Source: Paenibacillus lautus NBRC 15380 (lineage in GTDB: Bacteria; Bacillota; Bacilli; Paenibacillales; Paenibacillaceae). From it: 64,000 bases of DNA. Where the stretch lies: NCBI RefSeq assembly GCF_004000945.1, contig NZ_BIMF01000002.1, positions 124,001 through 188,000 of the forward strand, written 5' to 3'. The translations under genes were made by a program, and so were the position numbers. Positions 1-8,311 of this stretch are shown piece after piece; the stretch's first letter is position 1, and every line of letters starts with the position of its first letter. The notes beneath the pieces were generated by a model, which had not been told where the DNA came from, searched no databases, and was given only the letters and a program-made list of their open reading frames with translations.

Positions 1-143
1 TTTCCGCTTCCGCTTTCACCGATGATGCCGAGGCATTCCCCGCTTCCGCATTCAAAGCTTACATCCTCCAAAATGCGTTGCCTTTTCCCCGAAAACAAGC
101 CGCCTACCCGGTAGGATTTATGGACGTTCTCGACTTTCAGCAC
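1..143 (-). CDS. cntF: Opine-metallophore ABC transporter ATPase, CntF-like (partial, 3' end outside window)
   Basis: Only the first 47 or so residues are inside the window. The reading frame begins at a GTG two bases after the stop of the upstream ATPase gene, with a GGGGGA ribosome binding site. The visible part contains the Walker A motif GESGSGK at about residues 41-47, preceded by a typical OppF/DppF/NikE N-terminus. It is the second ATPase of a peptide/nickel-type importer and should pair with the ATPase encoded at 145-954. In the staphylopine operon this position is cntF. The remainder, and probably a cntE-type exporter, would lie to the left of the window. The symbol rests on gene order and family. 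Confidence 0.8.
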   Translation of the reverse strand, partial: MLKVENVHKSYRVGGLFSGKRQRILEDVSFECGSGECLGIIGESGSG

Positions 144-144
144 G

Positions 145-954
145 TTACGTTCCCCCGTTCATGATCTTATTGAAATGGCTGCTGAGCTCTAGGCGCGTAG
201 AAACCAAGTATTGCGTATAAGCATGCCGGGGTTCCGTAAATACCGATTTAATACTCCCGCTTTCTACAATAACACCGCTTCTCATAACCAAGACTTCATC
301 GGCGATTTTCTTCACGACACCCAAGTCATGCGAAACAAAGATCATGGAGCCTCCCATCCTTTCGCGAAGCTGGATGAATTGTTCCACGACCTCGTATTGC
401 GAGATCGTATCCAGTGCGGTCGTCGGTTCGTCGGCGATTACGATATCGGGTTCCAGCACAAGCGTGAGCGCGATCATCAAACGCTGCAGCATGCCGCCTG
501 ATAGCTGGTGAGGATACTTATTCATGATCTCCATAGGATGGGGAAGCATAACGCTCTCCATGGCTTTTTTCATGTTGACTTCAGCCTCGCTCTTGCTCCA
601 GCCGAAATGTGCCTTCAACGTCTCTTGGAAATGAATGCCGACGACGCTGGTGGGATCGAATGCTCCCATGCCGTTCTGCATGATCATGCCAATCTGCTTT
701 CCCCTTCTTTTCCTCATGTCCCTTTCTGACAGCTGATTCAAATGTTCTCCCTTGAAGATAATCTCCCCGGATTGTCGAATCCAGGGTTTATGCAGCCTTA
801 TGATCGACCTGCATGTCAGGGATTTTCCGCTCCCGCTTTCCCCCACAATTGCCAGGCAGGTTCCCGCCTTCAATTGAAAGGAGCTGTCATGGATAATCTC
901 TTTTCCCTCGTTCGCATCCCATACCCTCAGATGATTAACCTCTAGCATATTCAT
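145..954 (-). CDS. cntD: Opine-metallophore ABC transporter ATPase, CntD-like
   Basis: 269-residue cytoplasmic ATPase of the OppD/NikD type that would energise import of the metal-loaded opine metallophore. Walker A GESGSGKS is at about residues 38-45, the ABC signature LSGGM at 151-155, and Walker B IVIADEPT at 171-178, followed by the ALD D-loop. All are intact. It is somewhat shorter than classical OppD, lacking the long C-terminal oligopeptide-permease extension, as expected for nickel-type importers. The start overlaps the end of the upstream permease by 20 bases, which indicates translational coupling. A generic nickel or peptide importer is the alternative, but the upstream cntKLM genes make the metallophore role much more likely. 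Confidence 0.88.
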   Translation of the reverse strand: MNMLEVNHLRVWDANEGKEIIHDSSFQLKAGTCLAIVGESGSGKSLTCRSIIRLHKPWIRQSGEIIFKGEHLNQLSERDMRKRRGKQIGMIMQNGMGAFDPTSVVGIHFQETLKAHFGWSKSEAEVNMKKAMESVMLPHPMEIMNKYPHQLSGGMLQRLMIALTLVLEPDIVIADEPTTALDTISQYEVVEQFIQLRERMGGSMIFVSHDLGVVKKIADEVLVMRSGVIVESGSIKSVFTEPRHAYTQYLVSTRLELSSHFNKIMNGGT

Positions 955-1822
955 AAGTCGGTTTCTCCACCTCTGTTGTTCGCGGCTGTTTACCGGAGTT
1001 CATCCGTTTGGGATCAAGCGCGACTTGAAGCCCATCCGCCAGAAAATTAAAAGCCGATACGGCAATCACGATTGCCAAGCCGGGTGCTAACATGAGCTCG
1101 GGGCGTGAGAACATCACCTCTCTCGCTTCATTCAGCATCATGCCCCACTCGGCGTTGGGAGCCTTGATGCCCAGCCCTAAGAATGATAATCCGGAGATCT
1201 GCAGAATCATGGAACACATCGAACCGCTTGCAATGACGGCAATATCCGAAAATGTCACGGGAACGATATGCTTCAGAATGATCCTTCGATTGCTGATACC
1301 GGCTGCTTTTGAAAATTTCACGTAATCCATTTCCGCGTACTGCAGGACCGACGTTCGGATGACGCGGGCAAACCACGCCCATTTCATCGCGACAAAGGCA
1401 ATCAGGATGTTCTCAAGGCCTGCGCCCAGAATGCCAACAACCGCAAGTGTCATGACATACCCGGGAAATGAAAGCATGATATCGCAAATTCGCATCAGGA
1501 TTGCGTCTGTTTTTCCTCTGAAGTAACCTGCGATGAAACCAACGATCCCTCCAACTCCTACCGACGCCAACAAAGCTGCCAGAACCCATAAAATACTGGG
1601 ACGGATGCCATAAATCAGCCGGGATAAGATGCATCTTCCCAGATGATCGTTACCGAACCAATGCGACCAGGAAGACCCGGCATAACGCAGCTTCATATCG
1701 ACTTGATTCGGATCGTGCGGCGCAAATATAGGGGCGAACAGGCCGACGATTACGATGGCGGCAATGATGACCAGTGACAGGCTCGCCAGCTTGTCTCTGC
1801 TTAGACTTTTAAGTACGTTCAT
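935..1822 (-). CDS. cntC: Opine-metallophore ABC transporter permease, CntC-like
   Basis: 295-residue inner-membrane permease of the DppC/OppC/NikC family. There is a first membrane helix at about residues 15-35, the family N-terminal HDPNQVD stretch (residues 36-42), and four or five further hydrophobic segments. The EAA-type cytoplasmic loop 'FSKAAGISNRRIILKHIVPV' contacts the ATPase. The start codon overlaps the stop of the upstream permease by one base (TGATG arrangement), so the two permeases are coupled. It should form the heterodimeric channel with the protein encoded at 1822-2754. Substrate is inferred from the cnt context. Confidence 0.88.
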   Translation of the reverse strand: MNVLKSLSRDKLASLSLVIIAAIVIVGLFAPIFAPHDPNQVDMKLRYAGSSWSHWFGNDHLGRCILSRLIYGIRPSILWVLAALLASVGVGGIVGFIAGYFRGKTDAILMRICDIMLSFPGYVMTLAVVGILGAGLENILIAFVAMKWAWFARVIRTSVLQYAEMDYVKFSKAAGISNRRIILKHIVPVTFSDIAVIASGSMCSMILQISGLSFLGLGIKAPNAEWGMMLNEAREVMFSRPELMLAPGLAIVIAVSAFNFLADGLQVALDPKRMNSGKQPRTTEVEKPTYEYARG

Positions 1823-2754
1823 CAGATTTCCTTCCTTAGTTTCGGATTCAACGCAGCATTGATCATGTCCGACAAGGTGTTAAATAGTACAAAGGCTACC
1901 GCCAAAATAAGAACATACGCCTGGATGACCGGAAAGTCCCTGCTCAGAATGGATTTAACGCTCAGCCGCCCAAGTCCCGGCCATGCAAACACATTTTCGA
2001 TAACGACGGTGCTGCCTAGAATAATGGGGATAGCCATGCAAAATATGGATACGGCAACTTGAAGCGAATTCCTCAGGATGCGCATGGTAATCTTCTTCTC
2101 GGGCAAACCGCAGGCTCTCCCGTATACAACATAGTCTTCATGTAAGTGGTTCAGCATCGAGCTTCTTACGTTTCTGAAGTAAATGCCGACATAACTCACC
2201 GATATGACCGTCACGGGAAGGATATAGCTTCGATACGAATCCATTCCGCTGGTCGGCAGCAAGTCCAATCGGACGGAAAAATACCAGATCATAATCGACG
2301 CAAGCCAGTAGGAAGGCATCGCTGTCAGAAAGAAGGAAACGCCCCTCACCGATCGATCCCATATTCTTCCCTCGTTTAATGCACAAGCAACCCCCAAGAT
2401 AATGGACATGACGATAATAATAATAGACGAAACCAGGGTCAGCTTTAAGGTATTGAGAAATGCCGGGCTGATCAAAGACCAAACCGTCTGTCCCGTCACG
2501 TAGGATTCTCCAAAGTCCAATCGAAGGCAGGCCATTACCCAATCCGCATACTGTTTCAAGAATGGCTGATTCATCCCAAGCTCTTCACGCGTCTGGGCGA
2601 TCAGCTCTTCCGTGATTTCCGGAACCTCCTGGGCGCGGAGCACCACTTCAGCAGGATCCATGGGGGACAGATTGATTAACAGAAAAGTCAAAAACGAAAT
2701 AATGAGCAGAATCGGAACGGACAACAATAACCGTTTAACTACATAACTTCCCAT
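1822..2754 (-). CDS. cntB: Opine-metallophore ABC transporter permease, CntB-like
   Basis: 310-residue permease of the DppB/OppB/NikB family. The N-terminal helix (about residues 9-29) is followed by the family signature 'NLSPMDPAE'. There is a periplasm-like linker and then five more hydrophobic segments, with the 'YVVYGRACGLPEKKI' EAA-type loop near residue 210. An AAGGAG ribosome binding site lies 5 bases before the ATG. It follows the binding-protein gene by about 33 bases and partners the permease encoded at 935-1822. Confidence 0.88.
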   Translation of the reverse strand: MGSYVVKRLLLSVPILLIISFLTFLLINLSPMDPAEVVLRAQEVPEITEELIAQTREELGMNQPFLKQYADWVMACLRLDFGESYVTGQTVWSLISPAFLNTLKLTLVSSIIIIVMSIILGVACALNEGRIWDRSVRGVSFFLTAMPSYWLASIMIWYFSVRLDLLPTSGMDSYRSYILPVTVISVSYVGIYFRNVRSSMLNHLHEDYVVYGRACGLPEKKITMRILRNSLQVAVSIFCMAIPIILGSTVVIENVFAWPGLGRLSVKSILSRDFPVIQAYVLILAVAFVLFNTLSDMINAALNPKLRKEI

Positions 2755-2787
2755 AATGACTCCTTATCCAATATTGAGTTCGCCCAC

Positions 2788-4392
2788 CTATTCAAAATGC
2801 ATTAACTCAAAGGGCAGCTCAAACTGGGTTTGTTTGAATGTAATGCCTTTTAAATCCTTGGGTGCTAGAACCGTGACGCTTCCGCTTGAAATCGGGATAA
2901 ACACCGCTTCATCGTGAACCATTGTCATGATGTCAGCGTATAACGACTTGCGGGTCTCCTCGTCCTTGGATACCATAACCTCCTGAATATGTTCATATAG
3001 ATGATCCGCTTCCGCGATCCCTTTGGTTGTATGTAGATAAGAAGCCTCGGACGTGAAGGCAGAGATGGTGCTCTGCGGGTCATACGCCAATCCCCAGGTT
3101 TGATTAAACAACAGCTCATAATCCCCTGTGGATCTTCGATTCGCGATGGAACTCGACTCTTCGCCGATGATATCCAGCTTGATTCCGATCCCTTTTACCG
3201 CATTTTGGATGAATTCCGCCTGCGTTTTTTGCGAAGATGAATTACTGTCATAGTATAAGTTCATGGCCAGCTTCTTCCCGGCTTTGATCCTGGTCTCGCC
3301 ATCGCTGCCCTTTCCCCATCCGGCCTGCTCCAGAAGTTGCTCAGCCCTTCCCGGGTCATATCCGCGTTCCTTCAATTGGACATCCGCATAGTTCACGTTG
3401 GACGAGAACAGTTGATTCGCTTCCGCCTCGCTCCCCTCGAATATGTCCTTGCTGATCGTTTCGCGATCGATCGCATGCCAGATCGCTTCACGCACGGCGG
3501 TTTCGCTTACCGGACTATCCGATTGGCTGCTGTTGGCCACAATCATTTTTGTATTCATGGCTTCGCTGCGAACCAGCTGGTATGCTCCGGATTCAACCAG
3601 GCGATTCATCGCTTGCACATCGATGCTGTCGGCCCCCCGATCATCAGTGAATACAAAATTCACCTCCCCTTTCTGCATAGCCAAAAATGTCGTCTCCCCT
3701 GCAGGCAGTACCTTGGCCGTAATTTTTTTGATTTTTGGCGGACCTCCCCAATACTCCTCGTTGGCGGTAAAGGTAGCGTACTCATCGATTTTATGTTCCG
3801 TAAACTGGTAAGGACCCGTACCATGGTGTCCGTTAACGCCATCCTTCGTTTCCCCTTGAATGAAATCCTTGGGTGAGAGGAATACATACGGCCGCGTCAT
3901 GGACAGTTCGACCAGTGCAGGGTAATAAGCTTCGCTTAAAACCAATTGGACGGTGTGTGCATCCACTACCTTCACGCTCTTGATTTTGGTGGACAGCTTA
4001 ATCCAGGCGTGTTTTTCGGCATTGTGCTGCACGGCGTCGAAATTCAGTTTGACAGCCTCGGCATTGAACGGTTCCCCGTCATGAAACTTCACGTCTTTCC
4101 TCAAATGAAAGGTATAGGTTTTCCCATCTTCCGAAATGTCCCAGGACTCCGCCAGCAAAGGCTTGACCCCTTCTTTTGTGTTCTCCACCAGCGATTCATA
4201 TACCATACCCTGAGCCGGCATGGATCCGGTGTATAAATGAGGATTCATATCATGAATATCTTTTGCTGTTGCATAGATGAGTTCATTCTGGATTGCCGAT
4301 TCGGCCTTACTTCCCTGATTTGTCTCCACGCACCCTGCCAGAAGCGCGATCGAGATCATAAACATCCATAGCTTGACACTTTTTCTGTTCAC
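2788..4392 (-). CDS. cntA: Metallophore-binding lipoprotein, CntA/NikA-like (SBP family 5)
   Basis: Extracellular substrate-binding lipoprotein of the NikA/DppA/OppA family (family 5). The GTG start at 4392 is preferred because AGGAGG sits 6 bases upstream; the frame is open for seven more codons. The signal peptide ends in the lipobox LLAGC (Cys at residue 21 from this start). The mature protein has the family 5 motifs 'PLLAESWDISEDGKTYTFHLRKDVKFHDG' near residues 83-111, of which the central WDISEDGKTYTFHLRKD is diagnostic, and 'HHGTGPYQF' near residue 190. Length is about 534 residues, normal for the family. It lies between the biosynthesis genes and the permeases, as cntA does in S. aureus, and should bind the metal-staphylopine-type complex at the cell surface. 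Confidence 0.88.
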   Translation of the reverse strand: MNRKSVKLWMFMISIALLAGCVETNQGSKAESAIQNELIYATAKDIHDMNPHLYTGSMPAQGMVYESLVENTKEGVKPLLAESWDISEDGKTYTFHLRKDVKFHDGEPFNAEAVKLNFDAVQHNAEKHAWIKLSTKIKSVKVVDAHTVQLVLSEAYYPALVELSMTRPYVFLSPKDFIQGETKDGVNGHHGTGPYQFTEHKIDEYATFTANEEYWGGPPKIKKITAKVLPAGETTFLAMQKGEVNFVFTDDRGADSIDVQAMNRLVESGAYQLVRSEAMNTKMIVANSSQSDSPVSETAVREAIWHAIDRETISKDIFEGSEAEANQLFSSNVNYADVQLKERGYDPGRAEQLLEQAGWGKGSDGETRIKAGKKLAMNLYYDSNSSSQKTQAEFIQNAVKGIGIKLDIIGEESSSIANRRSTGDYELLFNQTWGLAYDPQSTISAFTSEASYLHTTKGIAEADHLYEHIQEVMVSKDEETRKSLYADIMTMVHDEAVFIPISSGSVTVLAPKDLKGITFKQTQFELPFELMHFE

Positions 4393-4429
4393 GGTTTTCC
4401 TCCTGCTACCCACTTGTTTATTGTTTCGT

Positions 4430-5725
4430 TCATCGGTTTGATAATTCCGTGCATATCAGCTCCAGATCATGCTTGAAGCTCTGAACCGTGAATGCATTGG
4501 ATAACAACCGGTCCTTGTGAGCAAGTGATACATTTACGATTTTGTCTTCATACGTTTGTATGAACCGATCAATCGTCGGACAATCCACCTTTAAGAATCT
4601 GGCTATACCTTGTATGATCTTGATCCGATAATAATCCTCCTTGGGCATTCTCGGGATATCCAGGCAGCCTTCCTGATTGATAAACATACTCCTGATCGGA
4701 ACTGCCGAAAAATCAAAGTACTTTCCATCTGGATCCGGCTGAGAAAAAGGATCAATTAACAATGAGGCGTAACGTATATACAATAAATACTCCTGATGAA
4801 TCGTTTGTAATTGCTCAAAGCGATCGATATCCTGGCGCGATAAGCACTCTATTCTCACCGGATAGTTATCATCCGTCATGAACTTTAGCAAATTGATGCC
4901 CGTCATCCCTAATTGGTCTAAGATGTTCATCATCTCTTTCCACTGGGATAACATATTGCGGATCAGATCTTGCGTAATCGGGCCTTCAGGGAAAAGCTTG
5001 TAGACGTACTTGCGCGAACTCGACTCATCAAAAATGGCGTTTAATGAGAAGTCATTCATGAACAAAGCAGGATGAACATATAACGAAATATTTCTCGCCT
5101 CTGCTTCCAGCGGCGTCTTCATGACTTCCAGAGTTATATCCAATTGCTCATACAGACCGCAGAGACTGTCGACAAGACCGGAGCGCCCCCGTGTCGAGCC
5201 GATATAAACCTTTTTCTTGACCCCCGCGGTGATGACATGATTAGAAACTCGGCCACCCATCCACCTTGTGTCTCCATAATATGTAGAAAAACTAATGACT
5301 TCCGCATTCGGATTCAAGCTTCGAATATAACCGGATATTAAGCTGTTGGAACCGAAAGTCGGTGATATCAGTACGAAACATTTGACCTTACGTAGAACGT
5401 TATGGTGAATCTGTCGCATGACTTCCATATAAGCGTCGGTGGTCACCGCCAAAAATAAAGTGTCCCATTCACCTTCAATGGTTTCAAACCCCCGAAACAC
5501 ATCGTCAATGCGACACTCGCCTTCCATGGGACGATGCTTTTCATTTTGGATGCTTGCGAGAACCTTTTGATCATTTGCCGCAAGCGAGTCGAAGAACTCA
5601 GCAGACCGGACCGATTCACGTCCGGCGATCCCCAGGCGACAATAGAATTCCTTTTTAAGAGTTACTGCCAGCTGCAAGGCTGCAGGGCCTGTTCCCAACA
5701 ACAGGACATGCTTCATCTCTCTCAT
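4430..5725 (-). CDS. cntM: Opine metallophore dehydrogenase, CntM-like (staphylopine/bacillopaline-type)
   Basis: NAD(P)H-dependent opine dehydrogenase that performs the last biosynthetic step: reductive condensation of the histidine-aminobutyrate intermediate with an alpha-keto acid. An N-terminal Rossmann motif GTGPAA is at about residues 11-16 from the chosen start. 'FSTYYGDTRW' is near residue 146-155, and the C-terminal helical catalytic domain follows. I chose the ATG at 5725 because GAGGTG lies about 4 bases upstream; a second ATG at 5716 is possible. The Asp in YYGDTRW appears to correspond to the Asp I recall as determining pyruvate specificity in S. aureus CntM, which would point to a staphylopine-like rather than alpha-ketoglutarate product. 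It follows cntL with 27 bases between them. Confidence 0.9.
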   Translation of the reverse strand: MREMKHVLLLGTGPAALQLAVTLKKEFYCRLGIAGRESVRSAEFFDSLAANDQKVLASIQNEKHRPMEGECRIDDVFRGFETIEGEWDTLFLAVTTDAYMEVMRQIHHNVLRKVKCFVLISPTFGSNSLISGYIRSLNPNAEVISFSTYYGDTRWMGGRVSNHVITAGVKKKVYIGSTRGRSGLVDSLCGLYEQLDITLEVMKTPLEAEARNISLYVHPALFMNDFSLNAIFDESSSRKYVYKLFPEGPITQDLIRNMLSQWKEMMNILDQLGMTGINLLKFMTDDNYPVRIECLSRQDIDRFEQLQTIHQEYLLYIRYASLLIDPFSQPDPDGKYFDFSAVPIRSMFINQEGCLDIPRMPKEDYYRIKIIQGIARFLKVDCPTIDRFIQTYEDKIVNVSLAHKDRLLSNAFTVQSFKHDLELICTELSNR

Positions 5726-5752
5726 TAGACACCTCACTTCGGTTACCGTTAG

Positions 5753-6550
5753 CTAAGCTATGATTTTTTTATATAAAGCAATGTCAAATATATCGTCTCG
5801 GCGTAGTAGGTTATCCACTAATTCCCATTTACGATCATCCGTCTCTTTCATGGGATAATTGAATAAAGACTTCAATCGGTTTCCATACCTCATGGCGACA
5901 ACAACCTGTTCATTCGTCAATGGATATAACTGTTCCAACAACGCGTACTTATCAGCCACCGTCGAGCTAAAAATGATGTGGGTGATCTCTCTCAAATCAT
6001 CAAGGAATTCAACCGATGTCTTTTCCAATCGGATCTTCAACCCCGGGCCCAATTTCTCTACAACCTTCTCACCAAGCTCAATTGCCTCAACATCAATGTC
6101 GATCCCGACTACTAGAGCTCCTGTACGCTTTGCGATCAATAGTGCCGTCATCGGGAAAGAGCCAGAGCCAACCAGCAATACTCTCGATTTCGAAGTGATC
6201 AGGAAACTTCCAAACTCTTTCTCGATGCATTCCTCGATATTTCTGAAATAATCGGTGATCTCCGTATCTCCCTTCTGCAATTTCAGCGCACGATATTTCT
6301 CCAGGATCGCGACGCAGCGCGCCGAATTTTTTCTTAGTCCATCGATCAGACCGCTAATTCGGCCGATCCCCTGTTGCTCCAGTTCATCCCATATTTTGAT
6401 GTTCGTTTCATCTGTTATAAACGCCGAGTAGTGGTCAATTAGACGTTCCAGCTCGGTTCGGTGCCGATGAGAATAATCGAATCGGTCAGCGAAGTACTCA
6501 AACCTAGTTAAGTAATCACGTAAGGATTGCTCAAACGTTGCTAATTTCAT
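5753..6550 (-). CDS. cntL: Nicotianamine-synthase-like aminobutyrate transferase, CntL-like
   Basis: Cytoplasmic SAM-dependent enzyme that transfers the 3-amino-3-carboxypropyl group of S-adenosylmethionine to D-histidine, the second step of staphylopine-type metallophore synthesis. The SAM-binding Rossmann segment is visible as 'LLVGSGSFPMTALLIAKR' (residues about 152-169) followed by 'VVGIDIDVEAIELG'. A helical N-terminal domain precedes it. The start at ATG 6550 is preferred over the longer frame (to 6589) because AGAGGG lies 5 bases upstream. It overlaps the end of cntK by 20 bases. Length of about 265 residues fits CntL, shorter than plant nicotianamine synthases. Confidence 0.88.
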   Translation of the reverse strand: MKLATFEQSLRDYLTRFEYFADRFDYSHRHRTELERLIDHYSAFITDETNIKIWDELEQQGIGRISGLIDGLRKNSARCVAILEKYRALKLQKGDTEITDYFRNIEECIEKEFGSFLITSKSRVLLVGSGSFPMTALLIAKRTGALVVGIDIDVEAIELGEKVVEKLGPGLKIRLEKTSVEFLDDLREITHIIFSSTVADKYALLEQLYPLTNEQVVVAMRYGNRLKSLFNYPMKETDDRKWELVDNLLRRDDIFDIALYKKIIA

Positions 6551-7412
6551 GAATACCCTCTCCCACAGACAGGTTAAAATCCATATCAATAAAAGCTGTG
6601 CCTTGTGCTACGATTCCAACAGAACCTTCGATTTCCAGTTGGGTCAGTTGCTCCTGGTCATACAGTGCCTTTACAAGCATCGTCCCGCCGGGTTGATGGA
6701 TATGAGCTTCGATATTGCGCCTATTCTTCCAGGCTAGGTAAGCGCCTATGGAAGCCGTACCGGAGCCACACCCTCTTTCCCACACCGCACTATTCAACTT
6801 CGGGACGTATATAAGCGTTGTTAGCTGACTTGAACTGGCGTTGTATAACAGAATCCCAAGCATGCTTGTTTCTAGAAATGATCCGATGCGCTTGGCCAAG
6901 CATAACATTTGGTTCTTCATATTTGCATCGATGTGTTCCACTTCAATCACGAAATGAATAAAGTCGCTATACCGGACGGCAACCGCGTTAGCAGGGGCTC
7001 CCCCTTCCTGAAGAACCGTTTGATCCATTTTCACCGGGAGAGGCATGTTGACCCGGCAGCGATAATCCTCCCTGTTTTTTGTTATGCGGCATGCCACTAA
7101 TTGCTCGGCTCCTGAAACCTCTAATCGAAATACGGTTGTTTCATGACGCTCCATCTCCTGCAGCTCAGCCAGGTATGCCGCCAAGGCCATGCAGGCGTTA
7201 CCGCAAAATTCACCTCCCGCCATTTGCAGTAACGCGTCAGCTTCCTGGTTCATGGATGGCTCAATGAAACCAACTTGTTCAGCATAAACGTTGTCATATG
7301 ACATAATTTTAGAAGCAATGCGTATATGTTCATCGGACGGAAGCATGGTGTTAATTAGAATCGTCATATTTTGCGTCGGATTACATTTCACAAAATTGAT
7401 CTTCTGCTTCAT
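6531..7412 (-). CDS. cntK: Histidine racemase, CntK-like (DapF fold)
   Basis: Cofactor-independent racemase of the diaminopimelate-epimerase fold that would supply D-histidine for the metallophore. Both active-site cysteine motifs are present: 'GGEFCGNA' near residue 70 and 'ERGCGSGTASIG' near residue 213. These are the two acid/base cysteines of the family. It is the first gene after the Zur-controlled promoter and overlaps cntL by 20 bases. The start is the ATG at 7412 with a GAGGGAG site 5 bases before it; a TTG one codon earlier is the alternative. True DapF would sit with lysine genes, so the cnt context decides the call. Confidence 0.88.
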   Translation of the reverse strand: MKQKINFVKCNPTQNMTILINTMLPSDEHIRIASKIMSYDNVYAEQVGFIEPSMNQEADALLQMAGGEFCGNACMALAAYLAELQEMERHETTVFRLEVSGAEQLVACRITKNREDYRCRVNMPLPVKMDQTVLQEGGAPANAVAVRYSDFIHFVIEVEHIDANMKNQMLCLAKRIGSFLETSMLGILLYNASSSQLTTLIYVPKLNSAVWERGCGSGTASIGAYLAWKNRRNIEAHIHQPGGTMLVKALYDQEQLTQLEIEGSVGIVAQGTAFIDMDFNLSVGEGIHEISNV

Positions 7413-7466
7413 CAAAACTCCCTCTAATCCAAATTATTTTGAGTTGGCTGGCTTGACCAGAACTTT

Positions 7467-7485
7467 AATCGTAATTTTTACGATT
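7467..7485. promoter_or_regulatory. Zur-type operator of the cnt operon
   Basis: The sequence reads AATCGTAA-TTT-TTACGATT, a perfect 8+8 inverted repeat. The core TCGTAAT-N-TTTACGA differs by one base from the Bacillus Zur consensus TCGTAATNATTACGA. It sits between the -10 box and cntK, at about +6 to +24 relative to the predicted start, an ideal place for a repressor. This predicts zinc-repressed expression of the metallophore operon. Confidence 0.82.
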
Positions 7486-7497
7486 TAGACTGAAATG

Positions 7498-7526
7498 AAT
7501 ATAGCATGGCATTTTGAAATAGTCAA
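7498..7526 (-). promoter_or_regulatory. Sigma-A promoter of the cnt operon
   Basis: On the minus strand the -35 box TTGACT (7526-7521) is followed by a 17-base spacer and the -10 box TATATT (7503-7498). Transcription should start near 7491 and give a leader of about 80 bases before cntK. Confidence 0.8.
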
Positions 7527-7550
7527 CATTTATCTCCATGTTTTTAAATA

Positions 7551-7589
7551 ACAAAAAAACCACTGGATTCCGTTTCGAATCAGCGGTTT
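7551..7589 (-). terminator. Rho-independent terminator after the SGNH hydrolase gene
   Basis: On the minus strand, AAACCGCTGATTC pairs with GAATCCAGTGGTTT (one bulge, one G-U pair) around a short loop, followed at once by TTTTTTTGTT. It insulates the hydrolase gene from the cnt promoter. Confidence 0.8.
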
Positions 7590-7645
7590 AATTGTAAATC
7601 CTCATCTGAAAACGCATGAGCTAAGCATGATCGTGTGTACCTGCA

Positions 7646-8302
7646 TCATCGTATAGCCAATGGGCTATTCTGAACGACCCTCAGCCATTCACGTGATATC
7701 AATCGATGCCCGGCTGTCGTGGGATGAATGCCATCCCATATCCAATATTCGGCGCCTGCTCGTTTTGCCGCATGATCAAACGCTTCTTGCAGAGGGACAA
7801 ACAGCGTTTCAAATTCTTGAGCCAATTGCCGGACAATTAGGCTATATTCCTCCAACCGTTGACGCCATTTGTCCCAATTTTGCACAGTGGCGCCCGTTTT
7901 CAGCACGAATGGCTCACATAAAACCAGGCCCGTCTGTGGAAGCACTTCTTTCGTTTCCTCCAGTATGTTCCGATATGCTTTTTCGAACCTATCGGTAGCA
8001 CCGCTTGGCGAGCCTTCGATGATCCGACCTGCGTCGTTAACTCCAACCAACATACTGATCAGGTCAGGTCGCAGACTAATCGCATCTTCATTCCAACGCG
8101 CGTACAAATCCGAGACACGATTGCCGCTGATCCCTCTATTTATGAACTGAGGTCGGTATTCCGCTAGTTCAAATCCCAGCTCTGCGGCTATCAGATACAC
8201 ATAGCCATGGCCATGGATATGGTTAAGGTCGTTGTCGCGCCCCCAATTCCCATCCGTTATGGAGTCACCTTGAAACAATACGGTTTTGCTTGTCTTTGTC
8301 AT
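7646..8302 (-). CDS. SGNH/GDSL-family hydrolase (lipase/esterase type)
   Basis: About 218 residues, no signal peptide, so probably cytoplasmic. The SGNH blocks are all visible: nucleophile Ser in 'FQGDSITDG' (residue 14 from this start), Gly in 'NRGISGNRVSDL', Asn in 'LVGVNDAG', and the catalytic Asp/His pair in 'WDGIHPTTAGH' near the C-terminus. Such enzymes deacetylate sugars or hydrolyse short esters; the substrate cannot be read from sequence. The frame stays open upstream to 8365. A GTG at 8311 with AGAAAGG just before it is a good rival for the ATG at 8302. The gene is monocistronic, with its own terminator. Confidence 0.75.
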   Translation of the reverse strand: MTKTSKTVLFQGDSITDGNWGRDNDLNHIHGHGYVYLIAAELGFELAEYRPQFINRGISGNRVSDLYARWNEDAISLRPDLISMLVGVNDAGRIIEGSPSGATDRFEKAYRNILEETKEVLPQTGLVLCEPFVLKTGATVQNWDKWRQRLEEYSLIVRQLAQEFETLFVPLQEAFDHAAKRAGAEYWIWDGIHPTTAGHRLISREWLRVVQNSPLAIR

Positions 8303-8311
8303 CCTCTTCAC

